Of a stretch of DNA of 64,000 nucleotides, positions 35,188 through 42,871 are shown piece after piece. Location: positions 1 to 64,000 of the forward strand of contig NZ_SMAN01000004.1 of NCBI RefSeq assembly GCF_004342905.1, read 5' to 3'. This DNA is from Melghiribacillus thermohalophilus (GTDB lineage: Bacteria > Bacillota > Bacilli > Bacillales > Alkalibacillaceae). The notes under the pieces were generated by a model. It did no database searches, was not told the origin of the DNA, and was given only the letters and a program-made list of their open reading frames with translations. Each line of letters starts with the position of its first letter. Position 1 is the stretch's first letter. Both the position numbers and the translations under genes were made by a program.

Positions 35188-35583
35188 ATGGAACCTTTTG
35201 TGAGTACGTTCTTATATTTTATTCTTTCAATCATTGTCATTGGAGCAGGTCTGTTGATTTTTGAAATGGTGACAACGAAATATAAGGACTGGGAAGAGAT
35301 TGGAGACGGAAACCAGGCCGTTGCACTATCCATTGCAGGCAAAGTGATTGGTATCGGAATTATCCTATCTTTTGCCATCTATCATAGTGCGAATCTCCTT
35401 GAGGTCATCATCTGGGGCGGTTATGGCGTTGTTTTACAGATTATTGCCTATTTTGTGTTTGAATTATTAACGAGGAAATTTTCCGTTGAGGAGAAACTAA
35501 GAGAAGGAAATGTGGCGGTAGGAATGGTAGCCCTTGCTGTATCCATTGCACTTGCTTTTGTTGTCGGAGCTTCCATCACCTGA
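35188..35583 (+). CDS. DUF350 membrane protein (YjfL-like)
   Basis: A 131-residue integral membrane protein with four predicted helices (about residues 7-27, 48-68, 75-95 and 110-130). The DUF350 pattern shows as TTKYKDWEEIGDGNQAVALS and LREGNVAVGMVALAVSIALA, two internally similar halves. ATG 35188 lies 9 nt after AAGGAGG; an ATG at 35170 is before that site. DUF350 genes are common companions of PspA and of spermidine or glutathionylspermidine synthase-like enzymes, as in E. coli yjfJ-yjfL-yjfC. Function unknown. Confidence 0.88.
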   Translation: MEPFVSTFLYFILSIIVIGAGLLIFEMVTTKYKDWEEIGDGNQAVALSIAGKVIGIGIILSFAIYHSANLLEVIIWGGYGVVLQIIAYFVFELLTRKFSVEEKLREGNVAVGMVALAVSIALAFVVGASIT

Positions 35584-35591
35584 CCATAAAA

Positions 35592-35626
35592 AATCCTTGC
35601 CTGTTGTTCATTGGGCAAGGATTCTA
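35592..35626 (+). terminator. terminator behind DUF350
   Basis: AATCCTTGCC pairs with GGCAAGGATT, followed by a T-rich tail CTATTTTCTT. Confidence 0.75.
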
Positions 35627-35770
35627 TTTTCTTACCACCGTGCAGCGCTCCAGGTTAGAATGGATTTTCTCATGAAGAAGATGCTCATGATCAATGTTGA
35701 TCGGGAGATAGCCCTGATCCAGGAAATGAATGTTTTTTGAAGGGAATGCTTTCATACGGAGTGATGATCT

Positions 35771-37318
35771 TTGGAATTAAATCCAGAAAGAAAAAGCAGA
35801 ATCATCTACTGGTCTTCAGGTATCGTTTCCATCTGTGGAATTATTTTCGAAGTGTTATTCGGTGCTTTAGGATCATATATATTAGGGGATGGTGTAAAAC
35901 AATATACGTTAACCATTTCCTTGTTTTTAACGGGCATGGGGATTGGAGCGAGCCTGAGTGAGCGGATCTTAAAACAACTGATTTTGGCCTTTGTTTGGAT
36001 TGAATATTCCATTGCACTGATTGGTGGCTTTTCCAGTTTCATCATGTTCGGGGTGACAGCTTATTTGCCTTCAGGATCAGATGCCCTGTTTTTGTATCTG
36101 GTTACATTTATCATAGGTGCCCTGACAGGTGTGGAATTACCTGTTCTGATCCGTAAAGCCAATGAGCTTGGGGTAGCTCTGAACAAAAGTACTGCCCGGG
36201 TCTTGTTTTCGGATTACGCCGGCGGGTTAATTGGTGGTCTGCTTTTTGTCTTTTTGCTTCGTCCAGAGCTGGGAATGGTCAAAAGTGCCTTTTTCGTTGG
36301 GTGCATTAATCTGGCAGTAGCCCTCTGGATTCTCATCGTTTTTAAGAAAGAGATCAAAGCCTGGAAAACCCACAGTGCGGTCGGACTGGGAATCGGGGTT
36401 TTGCTGGTTGGCGGCCTGTTTTTCGGAGAACAGCTGGCCTTTACTTTTGAACAGAAACTCTACCGGGACCCCATTATTTATATGGAAGAATCGAAATACC
36501 AGAAAATTATCCTGACAAAGGAGCAGGGAGATACAAGAATGTACCTAAACGGTTCCCTGCAATTCAGCTCAACGGATGAATATCGGTATCACGAAGTGCT
36601 GGTTCATCCAGCTATGGCATATGCAGACAAACATGATCAGATACTTATTCTTGGCGGCGGAGATGGGTTAGTGGCGCGGGAACTTTTAAAATACGATGAT
36701 GTGAAACAGATTACTCTGGTCGATCTAGATCCGGCAGTCGTGAAACTGGCAAACAGCAGCCACCATTTGCTGAGCCTGAATGAAGGGTCATTGCTGGACC
36801 CAAGGGTTACGGTAATCAATCAGGATGCATTTGAGTATATGGAGCATACGGATGAATGGTACGATGTAATTCTTGTTGACCTTCCTGATCCGAATAACGA
36901 AAGTCTGAACAAATTATATACAAAAGAATTTTACTCTCTTCTCCGCAATCACCTTTTACCCGGGGGAGCGTTGATGATTCAGGCGACAAGCCCGGTGTTT
37001 GCCACAGAGGTGTACTGGACGATTTCAAAAACAGTGGAATCTACCGGATTGTATGTTGAAAATTTCCATGTAGATATACCAAGCTTTGGGAACTGGGGAT
37101 TTGTCATGGCTAGCAGGAATCCCATTACAGTAAATGAACTGTCGATCGATGTTCCTACCCGCTATTTAACCACAGATCTCTTAAACAGTCTAACGGATTT
37201 TGGAAAAGATGAAGACGATCGGATCTATAAAGGTGACCGTCGGGTTGAAATCACTCCAAATACGTTGATTGACCCTCATTTAATTGAAAAATATGAGAAA
37301 GCCTGGTTAAATTATTAA
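35771..37318 (+). CDS. membrane-bound spermidine synthase-like aminopropyltransferase
   Basis: A 515-residue two-part protein. The N-terminal 215 residues hold about seven membrane helices. The C-terminal 290 residues are a SpeE-like catalytic domain. It retains the polyamine and nucleoside binding motifs: LNGSLQFS, DEYRYHEVLVHPA, SAM loop LGGGDGLVARELL, VDLDP, and the catalytic DLPDP. Active chemistry with decarboxylated SAM is therefore plausible. No SAM decarboxylase (speD) is in the window. It starts with TTG 35771, 8 nt after GGAGTGAT, and lies downstream of DUF350. Membrane tethering suggests a membrane-facing acceptor, possibly a lipid or peptide, but that is inference. Confidence 0.86.
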   Translation: MELNPERKSRIIYWSSGIVSICGIIFEVLFGALGSYILGDGVKQYTLTISLFLTGMGIGASLSERILKQLILAFVWIEYSIALIGGFSSFIMFGVTAYLPSGSDALFLYLVTFIIGALTGVELPVLIRKANELGVALNKSTARVLFSDYAGGLIGGLLFVFLLRPELGMVKSAFFVGCINLAVALWILIVFKKEIKAWKTHSAVGLGIGVLLVGGLFFGEQLAFTFEQKLYRDPIIYMEESKYQKIILTKEQGDTRMYLNGSLQFSSTDEYRYHEVLVHPAMAYADKHDQILILGGGDGLVARELLKYDDVKQITLVDLDPAVVKLANSSHHLLSLNEGSLLDPRVTVINQDAFEYMEHTDEWYDVILVDLPDPNNESLNKLYTKEFYSLLRNHLLPGGALMIQATSPVFATEVYWTISKTVESTGLYVENFHVDIPSFGNWGFVMASRNPITVNELSIDVPTRYLTTDLLNSLTDFGKDEDDRIYKGDRRVEITPNTLIDPHLIEKYEKAWLNY

Positions 37319-37384
37319 AGGGTTTAGGCAGTTTTTTATCGAATGTAAAAAAAGAAAACAATAGGAATGGGAGGAAAAGCAGCG

Positions 37385-38068
37385 ATGGAAGTTTCCTATC
37401 ATGGTCATTCGGTAGTGAAAATTGAAACGGCCGGAAAAACAATCTTGATCGACCCATTTATGAACGGGAATGAAAATTGTGACCTGAATGCCGATGACGT
37501 AAAAGCAGATGTGATTTTACTTACCCACGGTCATAATGATCACGTCGGGGATACAGAAACCATTGCCAAACGAAATCATGCACTCGTTGTCGCTCCCAAT
37601 GAGCTGGCAGTTTATTTAGCATTTAAAGGATTAAACACCCATCCAATGCATATTGGCGGAAGTTATCAATTTGATTTTGGCAGGGTAAAATATACTCCGG
37701 CATTTCACGGATCAAGTTTTGTAGAAGAAGAGAGCCAAAACATTGTTTACACAGGTATGCCAGCCGGGATTTTGTTTACTGCTGAAGGTAAAACGGTTTA
37801 TCATGCAGGGGATACGGGCCTGTTCTCCGATTTGAAAATGATTGGCGAACTGAATGAGATTGATCTGGCATTCCTGCCAATCGGCGATAACTTTACGATG
37901 GGGCCGGAAGATGCGGCTCTAGCCGCTGAATGGCTTAAGGCCAAACGGGTTGTGCCTATTCACTATAACACATTCCCGGTTATTGAGCAGGACCCCCGGA
38001 CTTTTGTGGATCAGTTAAAACCAGGAATCGGAAAAGTAATGAAACCAGGAGATATTATACGTCTATAA
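37385..38068 (+). CDS. ytkL: UPF0173 metal-dependent hydrolase YtkL
   Basis: A 227-residue metallo-beta-lactamase-fold hydrolase, the length of B. subtilis YtkL. The metal motif HGHNDH follows DVILLT. Other ligands are in FHGSS, YHAGDTG and the C-terminal PIHYNTFP. The substrate is unknown; related UPF0173 proteins have weak nuclease or hydrolase activity. ATG 37385 is 9 nt after GGAGG; an in-frame ATG at 37367 is upstream of the site. Core synteny resumes here after the inserted PspA cluster. Confidence 0.92.
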   Translation: MEVSYHGHSVVKIETAGKTILIDPFMNGNENCDLNADDVKADVILLTHGHNDHVGDTETIAKRNHALVVAPNELAVYLAFKGLNTHPMHIGGSYQFDFGRVKYTPAFHGSSFVEEESQNIVYTGMPAGILFTAEGKTVYHAGDTGLFSDLKMIGELNEIDLAFLPIGDNFTMGPEDAALAAEWLKAKRVVPIHYNTFPVIEQDPRTFVDQLKPGIGKVMKPGDIIRL

Positions 38069-38081
38069 CAAAACAATAAGC

Positions 38082-38114
38082 CCTTGTCTGTTTGTCCTAC
38101 AGACAAGGTTTTTT
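38082..38114 (+). terminator. terminator of ytkL
   Basis: A 10-bp stem (CCTTGTCTGT with ACAGACAAGG), 7-nt loop and six T. Confidence 0.92.
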
Positions 38115-38221
38115 ATTGGTCATAATGTAAAAATGTCTGCACCTCAATTGATTTCCATGTATGGACTTGAAAAGAAACTCATACACTCTAACAGTAAGAA
38201 ATCCGTTAGGGGGAAGTTCCA

Positions 38222-38449
38222 ATGAAAAGGTATGCCTTTTTTCGTCTTTTATTTGCTTTTTATTTATTGTATTTTGCCTTGCCTGATGCGGAAATATATG
38301 ATTCTTCGCTGGAGGGGATGTTCTGGGGCAGCTGGTTATTATTCTTTTTTTTCGTTGTTGGGGCTAATCTGGCAAGACTGCTCCAGATTTCTTTTGGAAC
38401 CTTGATGCCACAATCTGATTCAAAACCGGATATTCAGAGACAAAATTGA
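38222..38449 (+). CDS. 75-residue membrane protein, function unknown
   Basis: A small protein that I do not recognise. It has two hydrophobic segments (about residues 5-20 and 32-52; WGSWLLFFFFVVGANLARLL) and a short polar tail. AGGGGGAAG precedes the ATG at a good distance. It lies alone between ytkL and ytoI. Codon use is ordinary. No motif suggests an activity. Confidence 0.65.
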   Translation: MKRYAFFRLLFAFYLLYFALPDAEIYDSSLEGMFWGSWLLFFFFVVGANLARLLQISFGTLMPQSDSKPDIQRQN

Positions 38450-38515
38450 AGCTTTTGCCTGACAATTGTATAATACAGGTATAAATAGTCAACATTTGAA
38501 AGTATGGTGAGCATG

Positions 38516-39823
38516 GTGGCGACAAAACACGAGCAAATACTACAGCATATTGAATCACTGGATATCGGACGCAAGATTTCGGTAAGACAGATTGCTAAAG
38601 ACCTTCATGTCAGTGAAGGGACTGCTTACCGTGCCATAAAAGAGGCAGAAAACATCGGATTGGTCAGTACTATTGAACGGGTAGGAACGATTCGGATTGA
38701 ACGGAAGAAAAAAGAAAATATTGAGAAGCTTACTTTTGCGGAAATTGTAAACATAGTGGATGGACAGGTACTCGGCGGAAGAGAAGGTCTGTACAAAACG
38801 CTGAACAAATTTGTCATTGGGGCCATGCAGGTAGAAGATATGATGCGCTACACGGAAGCAGGCTCCTTGCTCATAGTCGGTAACCGGGTGAGAGCACAGG
38901 AACTTGCTTTAAAAACAGGAGCAGCTGTTTTAATCACCGGAGGTTTTGATACAGAAGACTATGTCAAGCAACTGGCTGATGAGAAGCAGCTTCCAATTAT
39001 TTCGTCCAGTTACGATACCTTCACAGTGGCTGCAATGATTAACCGGGCGATTTACGATCAGCTGATCAAAAAGGAAATTATTATAGTGGACGATATATTT
39101 ATACCCTTCGAAAAGACATTCTACTTAACGACCCGGGACCCAGTGAAAAAATGGCATGAGCTAAATGAGGAGACCGGACATAGCCGTTATCCGGTTATTG
39201 ATGAAAACCGGAGAGTCGTGGGAATGGTTACATCTAAAGACGTTATTGGAAAGGATAACCTGCTGCCCATAGAGAAGGTCATGACAAAACATCCGATTAC
39301 CGTACAGACGAAAACATCTCTTGCCAATGCGGCCCACACGATGGTATGGGAAGGGATTGAACTATTGCCTGTTGTAGATGCCCATCACAAGTTTCAGGGA
39401 GTGATTTCCCGGCAGGATGTCATCAAAGCTCTTCAGCATATTCAGCGTCAGCCTCAGGTAGGAGAAACAATTGATGACATCATTTCAAATCAGATCGAAA
39501 TGAGCCATGATGCAGAACCGGAATATCGTTCAGAGATTACTCCTCAGATGACCAATCAGTTGGGGACCTTATCCTACGGTGTATTTACCTCATTGGTTGT
39601 GGAATCCGGAAAGCGTCTTTTGAGGAAATACAAAAAAGGGGATATGGTAGTCGAAAATTTATCCATTTACTTTATGAAACCGGTTCAGCTGGGGAGTGAA
39701 ATTGCCATTCAGCCCCGAATACTTGAGGTGGGAAGAAAGGTTGCCAAAGTGGATGTGGAAGTTCACACGAATCAGTCACTGGTGGGAAAAGCTTTTTTGA
39801 TGGTCCAGTTTATTGACAGGTAG
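38516..39823 (+). CDS. ytoI: DRTGG-CBS-hotdog regulatory protein YtoI
   Basis: A 435-residue multidomain protein. In order: a winged helix-turn-helix (about 1-65, ISVRQIAKDLHVSEGTAYRA), a DRTGG domain (about 75-185), two CBS domains (about 190-310; EKVMTKHPITVQ and LPVVDAHHKFQGVISRQDVI) and a C-terminal thioesterase-like hotdog domain (about 325-435). CBS pairs bind adenine nucleotides, so ligand-controlled DNA binding is likely. Its target is unknown. The GTG start at 38516 aligns with the N terminus of B. subtilis YtoI; ATG at 38513 or 38504 is possible. Confidence 0.92.
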   Translation: MATKHEQILQHIESLDIGRKISVRQIAKDLHVSEGTAYRAIKEAENIGLVSTIERVGTIRIERKKKENIEKLTFAEIVNIVDGQVLGGREGLYKTLNKFVIGAMQVEDMMRYTEAGSLLIVGNRVRAQELALKTGAAVLITGGFDTEDYVKQLADEKQLPIISSSYDTFTVAAMINRAIYDQLIKKEIIIVDDIFIPFEKTFYLTTRDPVKKWHELNEETGHSRYPVIDENRRVVGMVTSKDVIGKDNLLPIEKVMTKHPITVQTKTSLANAAHTMVWEGIELLPVVDAHHKFQGVISRQDVIKALQHIQRQPQVGETIDDIISNQIEMSHDAEPEYRSEITPQMTNQLGTLSYGVFTSLVVESGKRLLRKYKKGDMVVENLSIYFMKPVQLGSEIAIQPRILEVGRKVAKVDVEVHTNQSLVGKAFLMVQFIDR

Positions 39824-39841
39824 GTTCATGCAGGGAATGAA

Positions 39842-39887
39842 ATATCCGAACTTTATTCCATTGCCACATAGAATGAGTTCGGATATT
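39842..39887. terminator. strong hairpin after ytoI
   Basis: ATATCCGAACT pairs with AGTTCGGATAT and an inner ATTC/GAAT helix extends it. There is no T tract, so it may stabilise the 3' end rather than terminate. Confidence 0.5.
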
Positions 39888-40026
39888 GTGCTTCGTCATG
39901 CCTGTTTTACGAAAAGATTTTACCATAAAAATGAATACTCTCTTAGGTGGAGTCATTTAATGAATCCTAAAATTCCATGAAGGCTGTCGAAACGGTTTGG
40001 ACCTGGAAGGGGTTTTCATCCAATTT

Positions 40027-40317
40027 TTATCCTTGTTCAGTTTTAATCTGTTCCCTAAAGTACCTGAACAGCTTTGCTCCATAGTATCCCTGCAGTCCGC
40101 CAATTAATATAAAAACAACGCCAATCACCAGGGAGAATTTCCCCTGAAAAATAAAATATTGATAAATCCCAAAAAAGAATACAAACGCACCAAGGGCCAT
40201 CCGTGCTTTAGCGTTGGTATAATACATCTCACGGGTATCTTTTAGTGTTAATATTTTTACTTTAAAATAAAGGTAGAGAATAAGGGATACCGCGACAATA
40301 ACCGGTAAAGCAATCAT
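40027..40317 (-). CDS. ytpI: YtpI family membrane protein
   Basis: A 96-residue protein with three membrane helices (MIALPVIVAVSLILYLYF, ALGAFVFFFGIYQYF, LVIGVVFILIGGLQGYYG), conserved MYYTNAKARMALG and a charged C terminus. Same family and place (divergent from nrnA) as B. subtilis ytpI. The ATG at 40317 is chosen, with AGGAG 11 nt upstream; the open frame runs back to 40383 in a Lys/Arg-rich stretch that is not conserved as far as I recall. Function unknown. Confidence 0.8.
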   Translation of the reverse strand: MIALPVIVAVSLILYLYFKVKILTLKDTREMYYTNAKARMALGAFVFFFGIYQYFIFQGKFSLVIGVVFILIGGLQGYYGAKLFRYFREQIKTEQG

Positions 40318-40437
40318 TTTTGCAACGACTCCTATCACTTTTTTTCTTTTTCTATTGTACAGGTTCTTCAGGGGTTTTGCCACCGTATGTTAAATGTATT
40401 AAGATACATAGTATAATGAGATAAAGAGAGGCGTTAC

Positions 40438-41400
40438 ATGATTATGTCGAAAATGGAAATTATAGCAAAGATTAAGGAATTCGATACCATTATATTGCAC
40501 CGTCACGTTCGTCCAGACCCGGACGCATACGGTTCCCAGGGAGGACTTGCAGAGATGATTAAAGCTTCTTTTCCAGAAAAAAATGTGTACATGGCAGGAA
40601 AAGAAGACCCTTCACTGAGCTATCTGGCAAAATTGGACGACATCGAGGATCAAACTTATTCGGATGCCCTTGTCATCGTTTGTGACACCGCGAACCGGGA
40701 ACGAATCTGTGATGAAAGATATCACATGGGTAAATTTTTAATTAAAATCGACCATCATCCAAATGTCGATTCTTATGGAGATATGATGTGGGTAGACACA
40801 GATGCTGCCTCAACGAGCGAAATGATATACGAACTCTATCTGGCCGGAAAAGAACAGGGATTGGTGCTGAATGAAAAAGCAGCAAGACTGATTTATGCAG
40901 GAATTGTAGGTGATACAGGGCGTTTCCTGTTCCCCAGTACAACCCCGAAAACCTTCCAGTATGCTGCGGAACTGGTCAAATATGATTTTGACCGGGAAAC
41001 CCTGTATAATCAACTTTATAATACGAAACCTCACATAGCCCGTTTTAAAGGGTATATTTTGCAAAATTTCACCATTTCCAAAAATGGTTTAAGTGTCGTC
41101 AAAATCACAAAAGAATTGTTAGATGAATATGGCCTGACATCTGAAGAGACCTCTCAGTTGGTCGGCATTCTCGGTGATCTTGAAGGAATTCTGGCATGGG
41201 TATTTTTTGTGGAAGAACCGGATGTCATACGCATTCGTCTCCGTTCGAAGGGGCCGGTCGTAAACAAAATTGCCTCGAAATACAATGGAGGCGGTCATCC
41301 GAGGGCTGCGGGGGCATCCATTACGAAGTGGGAACAAGCAGTAGAGGTCATCAGGGATTTAGAGTTAGCATGCGAAAAATTTAAAATGCAACATAATTGA
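40438..41400 (+). CDS. nrnA: bifunctional oligoribonuclease / pAp phosphatase NrnA
   Basis: A 320-residue DHH/DHHA1 phosphoesterase that degrades nanoRNA and dephosphorylates pAp, linking RNA turnover and sulfur metabolism. Metal and substrate motifs are HRHVRPDPDAYGSQGG, CDTANRERI, DHHPNVD and the C-terminal GGGHPRAAGAS. The ATG at 40438 has AGAGAGG 6 nt upstream; a second ATG 6 nt on is possible. Equivalent to B. subtilis ytqI. It ends at a double terminator. Confidence 0.95.
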   Translation: MIMSKMEIIAKIKEFDTIILHRHVRPDPDAYGSQGGLAEMIKASFPEKNVYMAGKEDPSLSYLAKLDDIEDQTYSDALVIVCDTANRERICDERYHMGKFLIKIDHHPNVDSYGDMMWVDTDAASTSEMIYELYLAGKEQGLVLNEKAARLIYAGIVGDTGRFLFPSTTPKTFQYAAELVKYDFDRETLYNQLYNTKPHIARFKGYILQNFTISKNGLSVVKITKELLDEYGLTSEETSQLVGILGDLEGILAWVFFVEEPDVIRIRLRSKGPVVNKIASKYNGGGHPRAAGASITKWEQAVEVIRDLELACEKFKMQHN

Positions 41401-41403
41401 TGA

Positions 41404-41429
41404 AAAGCCTGGCATGTTCGCCAGGCTTT
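41404..41429 (+). terminator. first terminator of nrnA
   Basis: AAGCCTGGC pairs with GCCAGGCTT around a 6-nt loop. Confidence 0.8.
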
Positions 41430-41437
41430 AAACGTTC

Positions 41438-41468
41438 AAAGGGGCTATCCCTCAGGATACCCCCTTTT
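41438..41468. terminator. second terminator behind nrnA
   Basis: AAAGGGG-TATCC pairs with GGATA-CCCCTTTT around CTCA, with T-rich flanks on both strands. It can also serve the converging minus-strand genes. Confidence 0.75.
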
Positions 41469-41571
41469 CCTTGCGGCCAAATTCTTTTTACATGACTCAA
41501 ATGTTTTCAATTTCTCATCATCCGATCTGATATAGTAATTTTAATAGACTATTATCATTCAATTGACCTAT

Positions 41572-41790
41572 CTACATGTACTGGTTCTGTTCCTGATGCA
41601 TGTCTTCTTCTTTAATTGGGATAAACCAGACACCGTTTTCTGTTTGATCCATTAATACATTCATGTTCTGCTTTTTTAAGCGCCTTTTTAGCAATCGGAT
41701 GAGTTCTTCGGTTTCAGCATAAGCTGTATAACCATTCCTCAATTGATTCATTTTGTTTTCTAATTGCTTATGCCTGTCAATGACCCACAT
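41572..41790 (-). CDS. small YtzJ-like protein
   Basis: A 72-residue soluble protein, MWVIDRHKQLENKMNQLRNG at the N terminus, then a helical segment rich in Lys/Arg (ELIRLLKRRLKKQ) and a strand NGVWFIPIKEEDM. Position between nrnA and ytrH/ytrI suggests the B. subtilis YtzJ family, from recall of gene order only. The ATG at 41790 follows AGGGTGA; a GTG at 41799 overlaps that site. Function unknown. Confidence 0.65.
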   Translation of the reverse strand: MWVIDRHKQLENKMNQLRNGYTAYAETEELIRLLKRRLKKQNMNVLMDQTENGVWFIPIKEEDMHQEQNQYM

Positions 41791-41898
41791 AAAACTCACC
41801 CTTTCTTTAAGTAGTTTGTTTTTCTTTCTAATTTTATTGTAACCTATTTTTTATGAAAAATTCTGATTAATTATGAATTTTTTAAAAAAGTTCAAATA

Positions 41899-42402
41899 TT
41901 AGTTTGCTATTTGAATTTTTACCTTGACACGCAATGTCTGACTGATGGTTAAAGTAGTGATTTTCGCATCATAAGAAAAATCATCTACTGAAAATGTTTT
42001 ATTTTCTATGGCAGCAAAGACTAAGGATTCGTTTTCGGAAACAGAAGGTATGGTTTTGCCAATTAATGACCCTAATTCTTCTTTTATGGATTCTGTTAGC
42101 TGGTAAACGACAAAGCGGTCAAGCTTTAACTGTTCAGCATTCAGCAATTTCACATCAATTTTTTGTATGGTGAGGTTTTCTTTCGTTTTACTCTGTAAAT
42201 TTTCTTTGTCTTTCGATAGTGTCTGGTTTTCCCGTTCGAGGTCATTAATTTTAGAATGGAGCTGAATGTTTTCTTCAATCCATCTTTCCGTTTGGCTGCC
42301 ATACATATATAAAAAAATGATATATGCAATAATGGCTCCTATCACTGCGCCAGAAAAGAAGTATTGAACTTCCTTCTTTTTATAATATGCTGGAATATGC
42401 AT
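41899..42402 (-). CDS. ytrI: sporulation membrane protein YtrI
   Basis: A 167-residue protein. A short cytosolic N terminus (MHIPAYYKKKEVQYFF) precedes one membrane helix (GAVIGAIIAYIIFLYMYG), then a coiled coil (about residues 45-85) and a C-terminal beta-rich domain. The start at 42402 is 9 nt after AGGAGG. It overlaps the ytrH stop by one base, so the two are translationally coupled. In B. subtilis ytrH-ytrI form a SigE-controlled pair needed for efficient sporulation. Confidence 0.88.
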   Translation of the reverse strand: MHIPAYYKKKEVQYFFSGAVIGAIIAYIIFLYMYGSQTERWIEENIQLHSKINDLERENQTLSKDKENLQSKTKENLTIQKIDVKLLNAEQLKLDRFVVYQLTESIKEELGSLIGKTIPSVSENESLVFAAIENKTFSVDDFSYDAKITTLTISQTLRVKVKIQIAN

Positions 42403-42734
42403 TATGTGATTTCCTCCTGCGAAAACCATTCAATGACTAACATTCCAGATTTCACTCCGCCCATTGCGGTAATGATCAGTACGACCTGCTTGAACACATC
42501 GACCGTTGAACCTTCAAAAATTCCCCGTTCAAAATTCGCAATGGCATCAAATGTCCCGCCAATTGCAGCCACAATGGCCCAGACTCGAAGGCTTTTAGCT
42601 GTTCTCATCATCCAGGTAATCGGAGGTTCACCTGCTGCAAAAGCACCAATACTGCCAATAATGGCTCCGCCCGTTAACACCCCGAAAGCAATAAAGTAGC
42701 AATGAAAGAGAGAAACGACAAACCGTTCATCCAT
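42402..42734 (-). CDS. ytrH: sporulation membrane protein YtrH
   Basis: A 110-residue integral membrane protein with about three helices. Conserved features are FHCYFIAFGVLTGGAIIGSI, WAIVAAIGGTFDAI and the C-terminal GGVKSGMLVIEWF. AAGAGGA lies upstream of the ATG. It is the first gene of the ytrH-ytrI unit on the minus strand, divergent from dnaE. It likely acts in the mother-cell membrane during spore development, by homology to B. subtilis. Confidence 0.9.
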   Translation of the reverse strand: MDERFVVSLFHCYFIAFGVLTGGAIIGSIGAFAAGEPPITWMMRTAKSLRVWAIVAAIGGTFDAIANFERGIFEGSTVDVFKQVVLIITAMGGVKSGMLVIEWFSQEEIT

Positions 42735-42871
42735 TCTGAATCATTCCTCTTGAAAAAGTTGTCTCAAATTTATTCTATGGGCTTGTTTCCATTCATATGA
42801 TATTATTTCACCTCATCTTTTAATGGGATATAATATAAGAAGACGTAATTCTTAAAGAAGGCGTGATGACC

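Noticed and set aside
35534-35740. 68-codon frame overlapping the end of DUF350
   Set aside because: It overlaps the DUF350 coding end and its terminator and lacks a ribosome binding site.
32906-37318. PspA cluster as an antiphage defence island
   Set aside because: The genes encode membrane-stress and polyamine-type functions. No nuclease, toxin, NTPase or phage sensor domain is present.
42364-42699. 111-codon plus-strand frame opposite ytrH
   Set aside because: It is fully antisense to ytrH, which has clear family motifs and coupling to ytrI.
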